From positions 34,011,784 to 34,075,783 of the forward strand of contig JAIUCV010000005.1 in the NCBI GenBank assembly GCA_026724425.1: a stretch of DNA of 64,000 nt. Direction: 5' to 3'. A program made the position numbers and the translations under genes. How positions within the stretch are numbered: position 1 is the first letter of the stretch; each line of letters starts with the position of its first letter. The notes under the pieces are model-generated. The model made no database searches. It was not told the origin of the DNA and saw nothing but the letters and a program-made list of their open reading frames with translations. This DNA is from Erythrophleum ivorense. Its lineage: Eukaryota > Streptophyta > Magnoliopsida > Fabales > Fabaceae. Positions 1-9,919 of the stretch are shown one piece after another.

Positions 1-230
1 TTGTATTAAATGAAAAAGGTATTATTTAATAATTAAAATATATCATAAAGAATCGAGAGCACAAGCTCACAGTAGTGATGCGCCAAGTAAAACTTGCGAG
101 TCTAATAATACTCAGCCACAATGCCACTGCTACACCCCTAACACACTTTGTACTACCCCATCATATCACCTCACCATTTTTAGCATAGATGTTATGGCTC
201 CCTGTATCGATGTATTTGAATTAAAAAAAG

Positions 231-805
231 AAGAAAATAGCATCTATGTACTTTAATTTTGTAAAATTAATATTGAAAAAATCTTAGAAATTAAAATTCT
301 TCAAAAAGTTTAAAAAATTTAAAATCTATCTTGTAATGATGAAAATACCCTCAATATTTTTCAAAGTTATCACTTTTGCTTCATAAAATTATCACATCAA
401 GAACTTATTGAAGTTATAAAGATGATATGGGTTTGTTACAACCATTGAATGGAAACACAAAAAATTACTATCATTTAAGTATCATCTATGTTTTTCAAAA
501 TTATTACTCATACTTTTTGAAAGTACAACATGGTCTTATTAAAGTTACAATGATGTTTTTTTTTATTATAACTATGAATAGAAACATCAAAATTATTACT
601 ACTTATTTATCATTCATACTTTTCAAAATTATAACTTATTTTTTTAATAGTTACTATTCATCCTTTCTAAAAGTACACTCAAGTATTTTCGTCCTTACAA
701 AATAGATTTTAGGTTCTTTAAAACTTTTAAAAAATTTTAGTTTTTAAAATCTTTAAATGTCAATTTTATAAAATTAGAATTCTTAAATGTCATTTTTCTA
801 AAAAT
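231..805. mobile_element. AT-rich MITE with long terminal inverted repeats
   Basis: The stretch at about 231-345 and the reverse complement of about 690-805 align over roughly 100 bases. Both ends share an outer AGAAAA, then CATTTA/CATCTA, then TAATTTT(A/G)TAAAATT, and further in AAAATCTAT(T/C)TTGTAA. Between the arms are degenerate direct repeats built on phrases such as AAAATTATTACT and TTGAAGTTATAAAG. Long, AT-rich inverted repeats without coding capacity fit a Mutator-like MITE. No clear 9-bp target duplication was found, so the class is inferred only from arm length. Confidence 0.55.
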
Positions 806-819
806 AATTTATTCATGTG

Positions 820-1620
820 AAATGATTCCTTCGCTCTCTTCATTGGCACTCCTACAATCACACAGGTGTCTTTCTTTGATTGGAACATATATGTTGATTG
901 AGTTATAAAGTGAAAAAATAAGTTTATAAGCAATCGGTTGATTAGATTAATGTAAAGAAGAAAGGATTGGAAATAGAGAATCAATGGTTGAATGATAAGA
1001 TGGTGATGGAGACAACCTTGGAGAGCTTGAACGAGAGCAACAATGTGAACCAATGCAACCAACTAGGAAGATTAAAGAGTCGTTGCGAGGCTTAGGAGGA
1101 CTGGTGACAAGATCAAAAGCTAAAGTGATGAAAAAAGCCTTGAATGAAGTAATACATAAATTAATAGAGATGGAGGCCTTGCACTTAGCTGAATTTGAAG
1201 CAAAAAAGAGTAGAGAAGGTGTCCACATGTTGTGCCTAATCAATGGACCAGATTCAAGCTAGAAGATCTTGTGGTTGAGATTAGTTCACTTAAAAGCCAT
1301 GTGCCATCCATGCAGATTTGGATATTTTATTTTCTTTATTTTATGAGCCATTTAGGAAGGATTAATATTCAGATTGTGAATTCCCAAAATAGCCTCAAAT
1401 ATGGTGTTACTTTTAGAACTTTATAGTAATTTTGTTTGGCTAAGGTTTCACTTTTTCTTTAAAGACTATCTTGTATGCCACTTTGGAGGTAGAAGATGAA
1501 TGAATAAAATTTTCAGAATTCTTATGAGTTGTTCTTGCTCTCTTGAGTGCTAGAAAGAATTAAAGATTTTTCAAGGGTGGTCTATCTTGTGGCATCTTAT
1601 GGCTAGGGTGAAAGAGACAG
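820..1620 (+). mobile_element. Degenerate Ty3/gypsy-type retrotransposon remnant
   Basis: A short open stretch at 1053-1259 encodes a peptide with GLVTRSKAKVMKKALNEVIH. This resembles the basic 'GPMTRSRAKK..EAL' segment found in plant Ty3/gypsy polyproteins. After it comes non-coding sequence with an LTR-like polyadenylation region (GCCACTTTGGAGGTAGAAGATGAATGAATAAA at about 1477-1508). No protease, RT or integrase is present, so this is a small 3' fragment. The assignment rests on one motif and on general LTR-like composition. Confidence 0.45.
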
Positions 1621-1626
1621 GTTCTC

Positions 1627-2820
1627 TTGATGTCTAACCCCCCCAAGACCAACTATCCTTTTTCTTTCTATTTCTTTGTATTATTTTTGTTTTTTCCCTT
1701 TTTTGTGATTCTGATTTGTGCACTTGTCTTAACAATTGCATATTCTAGTATTGAGTCGAATCTGAAAGGGCATCTTGGACAGGTTCCAATAGACGGCCTC
1801 CATCAGATGGAATAGTTTATTGACAAGTTTTTGAAAGGCATTAATCAATTGTTCTAAGTCTATTAGTCAATTGATAGATTACTAAAAAGAAATTTTGTAA
1901 AACTCTAAAAATAAATGAGTGATTCACTTGGAATGATTGATCGAAAGATCTAGGAGTTTTAGAAAAAAAAAAGTTAAAAGGGTCAATTAAAAATGTTATC
2001 AAACTATGGACAATGAGTTAATAAATATAAAATATAAAATATTTGGGGTTAAAAGCTCAATATAATAAAATATTTTTACTCTCTCTTTGGTTTTTTTTTA
2101 TAATTTTTACTTTATAACTTAATCAACTTATCTTTTTATGTTAGCACCATGTGCTCTTATAAAAAAAAGCCACATGAGTGGATGTGAGAGTGCAACTAAT
2201 TTTTGTGGTTGCACCAAAGAAAGTACTATCAATATTGCTTGTGTATTTTAATTAATTTATTTTTAAAAGTTCATGAAGATTAATTAATTGCATCCAAAGT
2301 TGTATGTAATTAGTAAGTTTGAAATACAATTTTTCAACATGATTTCATAAGGTTGATAATAGGAAAGTTTAATCAAATTACTCACTTTTAGCTCTAAAAA
2401 AGGTCAAGGGGGGTTGAATTGGATTCTTAGAAATTTTGTTATTTTGAAAATTCTAATAACTCTTTTAATCCCCTAGTGATGCCTGAAATTTAACTTCTTG
2501 GTGTGAGTAGAAGGTTAAATGAAATGTAAATATTAGAATTGTAATTTCCAAAAACTCAATTATAAGCTAAAATCTTTGCATGTAATTGGTTTTATTTCAT
2601 CTTTTAGAATGGCAAAGATTTCAGGAGTGATCAAATTACTCCTAAAATCTTTTACGAAAATAGTTAAACTTATTAAGTATGTACTCATGTTAAGTATTAA
2701 AATCATGATTTTGAAAACAACATGACTTGTGAATTTAATGAAGTCATAAATTTTAAATATATATGAAGTCACTTATCATAGATTCCTATACTAATGACAT
2801 GTTTGGCACAATGACAATAA
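1627..2820. other. Intergenic, no gene seen
   Basis: AT-rich sequence. The small open frames have no recognisable motifs, and no RNA gene or clear repeat structure was seen. Confidence 0.6.
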
Positions 2821-2856
2821 AAGGGAGGGATTTTTTTTTGGGAAGGGAGGGAGGGG

Positions 2857-2859
<3 letters not shown>

Positions 2860-2893
<34 letters not shown>

Positions 2894-2914
2894 TATATAT
2901 ATATATATATATAT
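2860..2914. repeat. Compound (AG)n-(AT)n microsatellite
   Basis: An uninterrupted AG run at about 2860-2890 is followed directly by an AT run to about 2914. A purine-rich GGGAGG stretch precedes it. Confidence 0.95.
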
Positions 2915-3049
2915 GAAAGCCAAATAATAAATTGTTTGGTATACTAGATTTCTCCTCTAATGGTTTTAGACATTTCTCTACTTGTAGGAAAGATATAAAT
3001 TTGTTGTTGTTTTTTTTAAAAAGTAACATGTCATTTTTTTTGTAGGGAA

Positions 3050-3855
3050 TCATTTAAATTAAATCTAAATAATTTAAATATTATTTTATTTTTATTTTTT
3101 AATCTCTATTATAATTTTTTTTAATTGATATTCAAAAATTATTTTTATTTTATTTTATACATTTTTCAATATATATATATATGTATATGCATGTGTATAT
3201 ATATATATATTTATATATCTATATATATAAAATCGTTGTCAACCCCTTCATAAAAAACAACACACTGCCACTTCTAACGAGAAGCAACAAATTCGGATTT
3301 GGACTCTTTCTATTATTTTTTTCTCCTTTGTATCTCTACCAAAATTTAATAGCTAAAATTGTATCTTTTAAAATTTTTATCACTGATTGTTAGTGGCTGA
3401 TAAATTTAAGGACTCAAATTTTGATAAAGAAGTAAATGAGGAAAGAATTGGTGGATAGAATCCAAATTCAACAATTCTAGGTCTTTCGTAAGAGCATGAT
3501 TTCAAGTGATGGAAAGAACTATCATTCTGGGAAAGGAAGCTATTGTGACCTTTTTGCCCTCGTCGATAGACATGTGCTTGGATCCATGTATGGACATTCC
3601 ATTCGACCATCGCTGCTGGCAATCCCTGCTCTTGTGTTGCTTTTATCTGGCAGTACACTTGGATGCTCCAACTTTCAAAATTTATATTTTTTATATTTTG
3701 ACTTTTTTTTATTTTAAAAGAAATAAAATATAAAATTATAATACTTTTTCATCTGTGAATTTAACAATAATAATAATTAAAAATAAAAATTTAAATTCTA
3801 AACTTCGTGGCCTTGCTTCGTCTGCCTTCCCCGAAAATTGAAGCGAGTGACACTC
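3050..3855. other. Intergenic AT-rich sequence with a TA-rich tract
   Basis: An imperfect TA dinucleotide tract lies at about 3170-3232. The rest shows no convincing gene. The short frames around 3380-3730 overlap on both strands and match no family I recognise. Confidence 0.6.
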
Positions 3856-3858
3856 TAA

Positions 3859-4409
3859 GGTATTGTTTGGTTTGAGGGGTTTGGAGGGGAGGGGAGGGGA
3901 GGGGGAGGAGGGGAGAGGAGGGTCTTCCCTTGTTTGGTATGAAAAAAATGGAGGGGAGGGGAGGGGAGGCAAAATACCCCCTCCCCTTCCCTCCAAACCC
4001 TCCCCTCCAAAAGTGGGGGTTTTTGGAGGGGAGAGAAAATGTTTATCTTCATTTGACTAAATTACCCCTACTTTGCTCTCATTTAAAACATAATATAGAT
4101 CTTATTTTTTTTAATAGGGTTTAAAATAATTTTTTATGAAAATAAAAAATATTTTTAAATAAAAATAAAAAATTATATTTTATAATAAAAAATAAGAAAA
4201 AGCTTTTTTTTATATAAAAATATCTTTAAAACAAAAAAAAATTAATTCTAATATCATAAGGGTATAATTATCCATTAATCCTTCCCCTCCCCTCCCTTCC
4301 CCTCCTCAACCGAACAGCATTTCATTAAAATCCCTTCCCCCCCTCCCTTCCAAATCAATCAAACAATATATCATTAAAACCCCTTCCCTCCATTGAACCA
4401 AACACTATC
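3859..4409. mobile_element. Harbinger/Tourist-like MITE with TAA target duplication
   Basis: The 5' end reads GGTATTGTTTGGTTTGA. The reverse complement of the 3' end reads GATAGTGTTTGGTTCAA, an imperfect 17-bp inverted repeat. The element is flanked by TAA at 3856-3858 and TAA at 4410-4412, as expected for PIF/Harbinger insertions. Inside are GGGGA-rich blocks (about 3878-3970), a matching C-rich block (about 3976-4012), an AT-rich core, and further C-rich blocks near the 3' end (4280-4395). The whole can fold into long GC-rich hairpins. The 551-bp element has no coding capacity. Confidence 0.75.
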
Positions 4410-4412
4410 TAA

Positions 4413-4642
4413 ATGGGATGGAAGGATGCATTTTACGTTTCCATGGATCTTGGACTCTGCCCATATATGATTCCATTCCGGCCACGCAGTTCTTGAAGAA
4501 GTGGAAGGAGGTGTATCCCTACCGACCCACTGCCATTCTCGTCATTTCCGGCCATTGGGACATCGTCGTTCCCACCATCAATGTCATTAACCGCAACCAT
4601 GCCATCTACGACTTCTATGGCTTCCCTAAAGCCTTGTACAAG
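4413..4642 (+). pseudogene. DODA/LigB-type extradiol dioxygenase, frameshifted first exon
   Basis: The frame from the ATG at 4413 reads MGWKDAFYVS. The homology continues in another frame as HGSWTLPIYDSIPATQFLKK, then SGHWDIVVPTINV and HAIYDFYGFPKALYK. This is the N-terminal third of plant LigB/4,5-DOPA extradiol dioxygenase-like proteins, Fe(II) enzymes that cleave catechol rings. The two N-terminal metal-ligand histidines of the family (HGS and SGHW) are present. A single missing base at about 4442, in the HGS histidine codon, breaks the frame, and the usual HGSP proline is replaced by Trp. A plausible donor (AAG/GTTTGG) follows at 4642/4643, but I see no later exons (domain middle, C-terminal ligands) before the Helitron. 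A Harbinger MITE ends directly before the ATG. It is probably a dead fragment. Confidence 0.8.
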
Positions 4643-5984
4643 GTTTGGATTCCATCCAATACTCAATTCCCCCATCTCTGTTTCTGTTTTGGGGTATCTG
4701 AGAGAACTAGAAAGCATTAGGTTTTATTACTGACAATGATCATTCCTTTTCAATTAAGCAAGTAATTTGGAAAATATTAAATCTGATAGTGGTGGTCTTT
4801 CTTTTTAAGAAACATTATCTAGAGGTTTCTGTGGCATCCGTTTCTCATATTGACTTGCAATATACTTCATATTTTTTATGCATATTGATTAGCCTTCAAC
4901 TTAAATCATCAAGTTCTATAGAAGTAGGAAGTTGATCGATGAGATTGAGCTTTGGAATTGAAGTTGTTAGGATAAACAGATTCATAAGTGTTAGTCTTTT
5001 ATGAAAAAATGGTTTCTAAATGCAGATCTCTAAACACAAAATTTGGTTCCTTAGGTACTAAAATTTAATGCAAACATCTGATTTGTTGGTTTTGTTTTTG
5101 AAGCCTAAAATATCTTGCATATCTTGTTTTATGTGGTGAAAGTACACTACACATGGCATCATTGTAGAGGATAAATGAATTCTGCATGTGGTACATAAAT
5201 GAATTCTACATGTGGTACCAGTTCTGTTTCTCAATGACAACGGGTTCTTGCATATGTTCTTACATTTTGCCTTTATGTATGCATAGGTTTGCAGTGTGAA
5301 ATTATATGACACTATGTACTTTTTTTTCTTTCCAAAGACTTTGATTTTTATATTTAGAAAGATAGAAATAGTGGTTTCCCACTTTGTGTTCATTCGTAGT
5401 TTGCTGCTACTTTGAAAGAGACGTTCTTGTATCTACACAAAAATCATGACGCCCCCTTTGCTTATTTTTTCCCTTAAATTGATTAATGTACATTACTCTA
5501 TCTCTCCCTCTAGTGTGGAACTATGAGATACAATGTGATTTTTATCTTGGATATATGTTTGAAGGCTATGAAGTTATTTTGATCAACAAGATTTCTTTCT
5601 ATTTCGATTTATTTTGATTAATCTCATTGATGGTGAGCCTTGCTTTGGCTCTCTATCTTTGGCTTTGTTTTGAATGGTCGATCTTATTATTGGTAATGAT
5701 GGCTATCAAATGAAGTTGAGGCAGTTTACTATAAATTTTAAATGCAAAATTGTACATGACTTTTATCCTTCGGAGTACATAAATAGTTGAATTTTCACCT
5801 CACCTTCCACTGCTTTAGCTCCTTAGCTAGTTCTTCTACTATTTTATTTTCTTTTTTAGTTTTATGATGTGCTAATTAAGTAGAATTTGAATATTGCTCA
5901 TTTAATTAAGCATTTGCACTTTTTAACTCTATCTATTCGATTGCAACATGTTTAACAACATCATTTATGCATTATTTCCATGGC
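4643..5984. other. Non-coding, intron-like or intergenic
   Basis: AT-rich sequence with no recognisable exon of the dioxygenase family and no clear repeat. Two near-identical phrases (AAATGAATTCT(G/A)CATGTGGTAC) sit about 30 bases apart near 5174-5220. Confidence 0.55.
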
Positions 5985-6103
5985 AGACTTGAGGAAGCCA
6001 AAGTTGGTTGCCGAAATTGCAAAACAAGTGAAAGGATTTCATCAAGTAGAAGTTTCTGGTTCTAAAGAACCTCAGTTATGGAATGATATCTTCAAGTTTT
6101 GAG
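5985..6103 (+). pseudogene. Unidentified terminal-exon-like coding fragment
   Basis: After an acceptor-like TGGCAG comes a 37-codon open stretch reading LRKPKLVAEIAKQVKGFHQV, then WNDIFKF, followed by TGA at 6101. Codon use and the charged/hydrophobic pattern look like real protein, unlike the flanks. I cannot name the family and it does not match the dioxygenase upstream. About 175 bases later, just before the Helitron, another short stretch (6236-6277) encodes VLEFDDTKKQKTYKT. It could be a further remnant of the same host gene. Confidence 0.35.
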
Positions 6104-6278
6104 ACGAGGTCATTTATTTATTCTTCCCTATGATCCTTACTCTTGAATTACATCTGTTTGAAGTGAATTTGATTAGCATAGATTCCATGTATTTGAGTTG
6201 CTTTTTTTTTGGGTTTTTTTTTCACAACATCTGTTCTTGAATTTGATGATACTAAGAAGCAAAAAACTTATAAGACAA

Positions 6279-6306
6279 CTAGTGGGCTACCCGTGCTATG
6301 CACAGG
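6279..6306 (-). other. Helitron 3' terminus: hairpin plus CTAG
   Basis: On the minus strand CCTGTGCATAGCACGGG (6306-6290) folds into a 7-bp stem with an ATA loop and one G-T wobble. TAGCCCA follows, then CTAG. Spacing and composition match the Helitron termination hairpin. Confidence 0.85.
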
Positions 6307-6311
6307 AATGT

Positions 6312-6597
6312 AGAACAAAGGGATAGAAATTCAGTACAAAAATTACAAGAATTAAAAAGGAGCATTATAAGAAAATCTAATATAACAAAGTGTCATTATA
6401 GAAAAAGTCAATATACAAAAAATTCCATGATTAATAGAAGTCTAGCCTGATAGCAAAACAAAGGGATAGAAGTTCAGTACAAAAATTACAAGAATTAAAA
6501 AGGACCATTATAAGAAAATCTAATATAACAAAGTACCATTATAGAAAAAGTCAATATACAAAAAATTCCATAATTAATAGAAGTCTAGCCAAATAGC
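6312..6597. repeat. 143-bp tandem duplication near the Helitron 3' end
   Basis: The block from AACAAAGGGATAGAA to TCTAGCC...TAGCAAA occurs twice with a 143-base period and only a few substitutions. It lies just inside the terminal hairpin. Confidence 0.9.
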
Positions 6598-8820
6598 AAA
6601 CCAAATGATAGGATAAGAAGATGTGGTGTAAAATATGTCATATGAGGAATAAGAAGTTTTGTTAAAATATTTATCAAAACACAATGAGGAGAAAGGTTAG
6701 TAAGGGCATCTCATTCCAACTTCTCTTGTTTTATGACCTTTAATGGTTTTGTGGTTAAATGCTGTGGTGTTTTTATTTCAGATAATCCTGGGAATTCGAT
6801 TTCCACACTAAGTGGACTTCTCCTAGCCTTTTGCTTCATTGTATGAATAGATCCTCCTAGTGTTAAGAAGGAAGTCGTTATGACATCATTCAAACATACA
6901 ACATCGACTTCTTTTGTAGATTTCAATGGTGTGACTGTGTTTGAAGAAGAAATGTCTGCATTAGTTTCCTCTATGGTTGAGGATGTTTCCTGGCATGGAT
7001 TGTCAAACGTTATTTGGAAAAATTATTGAAAATTAATGAAGTGATAATTTATGAGGATAGTTTTAAGTAAAGCTAAATGAATATACCTGAAGGCATCCTA
7101 TGCTTGAAGCTACCTTTGACACTGAGAAGCTGTTTAATGATGCTTCGTCTTGGTCACATCCCTAAGTGTTAATTATCATTTGGTTTTAATGTGAGATGTA
7201 ATTATGACGCAAATATTATAGAAGAAATGTATATATTCCTAACCTTTATAATTGGAGGATTGAATTGGGCTATCACGTGTTCATTATCAATCATATTTAA
7301 AATAGTATAGCTTGCATATTTTTTATGGAGGTTGTAGTTGCAATTTATTGAGTTGCATAAGAAAAGTGTATGGTTTGTTGTCCTATTATAACAAAGATTA
7401 CATTGTTGGGGCTGAAGAACCTAGTAAATAGTAAATGAGAGTGATGGAATATAAGATCATAGCATATAGTACAGATATACAATGATAAATAATGTTAATC
7501 TAAACATCACTATCATGGTTAAGGTTGATGTGGCATTAGTCATGACAAATGTTGACAAATTGAAACCAATGGAATGTTAAAGAGTCAGATAATAAGTTAG
7601 GATTTAATAAATGGAAGTCAGAAGACTATCTTTAAAGTGAGAATAACAAATAACAGTTGCATTAACAAAGTATTGGATATTTTTTGAAGTTGATGCATAT
7701 AACAGATACCTGTATAAGGCTCTTTTTTAGTTTCTCAACGGATATACAAATAAGCGCTACTGCCAAATCATCAAATAAACAGATTGATGTTGTTCCTGTA
7801 CTATCAGAAACTGCCAAATGGACCTTATATCTATTGGTTTGTGAAGTTATAGATATTAGGATATTTGTAGTATTTGTAATATCTATGAGTTCAACAAAAG
7901 TAGTTGAAAGTGTAAAAATAAAACCACATAGCATATGTAATGTAGGAGTAGCTAAATAAATGTGCCAAAGTGGTGTCTTACCTATTTAGTGTTGCTACTG
8001 GAGGGCCTTCACAGTTGTTGCATATAAGTTGACCATTTTCTAGCCTAAGCTTGATCTTGTGGTTCTTGCATGATTCATATACCCAACCAAAGTTTGTTTG
8101 GAGCTTTTGAGTTCTTGCAAGTATTGTGACAACCCTAGCCTTAAAAATGTGATTCATCAATCCAGTCATAGATATAAACAAATTGAACTAAAGAAAGAAT
8201 AAATAATAATCATTTATAGAAAGTGAAAATTTACATGATTAATTTGTAACAATTTAGCTATTGTTATAATCTTGGTTGTGTTTGAGAGTTCGTTTTGGGA
8301 GTTTTGGGAGGACTGAGATGAGAGTTGACTAAAAGGTTGAAAACTTGATGCTTTACCTAGAGCTAATCAGGGTTGAGCAGGAAAAGTTGTTTTATATTGG
8401 AGGACAATTATCAAATATATTAGAAATGATAAAGAGGAACGTGATAGCAAACACAATATAATTTACGTGTCCATTAGTTGTTTAACTTCTAGGATGTCTG
8501 GATTACAGAGGATCTTTGTAGCATTCTAGGAGTTTGCAAGTAGAACTTGTCCTACTGTAACCATAGAGAAGAAAAGATTACTGGACATATATATTTTATT
8601 AAAACAGAGAAGGAATATCTTAAGGTATTGATGGAAAGATAATTATTTGTTTTGATCCTTGCTAGCTGGAGGACAACAATAATTATGGCATCTATCTCTT
8701 GCTCTATAAGCTGTGCAGTTGCTAGTGCACAATCACCAAAAAGTATACATTTAATTGCATTACCACTATCATAAGAAGAACAACATAAGAAATAGGTAAT
8801 TAATGTAAGGTCATGTAACG

Positions 8821-9625
8821 TAATTAATGCTAGTAAATATTTAGATATTGTGGACAAACCTTTCATCCTTAAGGGTGAACTGTAATAATTTGTCAGTACC
8901 ATCACCTTTAGGAAAATCTCGTATGTTCCCCATTGAAGTAAGTATTCCTATTACATCTGATATTACAACAGACTATTTAGTATAAATTCATAAATAGAAA
9001 GTGATGGTGCTTAGTAGTATTGCAGTGATAAAAGCAAAGCAAAGAAAATATATCACCTACCTATTAGACAGCCCATGAGAGCTTTTCTGTCCAATATGAT
9101 GTTGATAGGAACAAAGTTGAAGTGGTTCCATGAAATTTCAGTGTCACAAGGCTCAATAAATGTGCAATTGTTAAAAGTGATGCAAAAGTGATTGCCAATT
9201 CCTCTATATTAACCCGTGTTGTTATTAATGCTAGTAAATATTCAGATATTTTGGACAAACCTTTCATCCTTAAGGGTGAACTGTAATAATTTGTCAGCAC
9301 CATCACCTTTAGGAAAATATCATATGTTCCCCATTGAAGTAAGTATTCCTATTACATCTGATATTATAACATACTATTTAGTATAAACTCATAAATAGAA
9401 AATGATGGTGCCCAATAGTTCTGCGGTGATAAAAGCAAAGCAAAGAAAATATATCACCTACCTATTAGATAGCCTATGGGAGTTTTTCTGTCCAATATGA
9501 TGTTGATAGGAACAAAGTTGAAGTGGTTCCATGGAATTTCAGCATCACAAGGCTCAATAAATGTGCAATTGTTAAAAGTGATACAAAAGTGATTGCCAGT
9601 TTCTCTATATTGACTTGTGTTGTTA
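8821..9625. repeat. 400-bp tandem duplication inside the RPA-like gene
   Basis: Sequence from 8821 (ATTAATGCTAGTAAATATTT) recurs from 9221 at a constant offset of 400 bases, with scattered substitutions, until about 9625. The unit spans an exon end, an intron and the start of the next exon, so two partial copies of the same OB-fold region lie side by side. Confidence 0.9.
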
Positions 9626-9919
9626 TCAACAACAAAGTTCTCGACATGATAGTAATTTCCTTCAACGATGAGGGATAAAAATTTTCTAATAAGATGTTTC
9701 AAGAAAATAGTTACTTGTATTTTATCTAGCTGTGGAAAAAGAAGTAAAGGTTGGTTAGTACATAATCAGAAGACAACAAGAACAATGGCGGAAAAATTCC
9801 TGTGGTGTTATGTTTGGTGCAAGCTGTAACACCTTTTGATATAATAATATCATGTTTGAGCCCAAGATCTAGTTTGATGCATATGGCCTACAATGAATCC
9901 AAAGGCAGACTACGCGAAC

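Noticed and set aside
3736..4124. Overlapping Pro/Gly/Lys-rich ORFs on both strands
   Set aside because: They are translations of the G-rich and C-rich arms of the MITE and have no protein-like composition.
4413..6103. One spliced gene joining the dioxygenase exon and the fragment at 5985
   Set aside because: The second fragment does not resemble any part of LigB-type dioxygenases, and the middle of the domain is absent.
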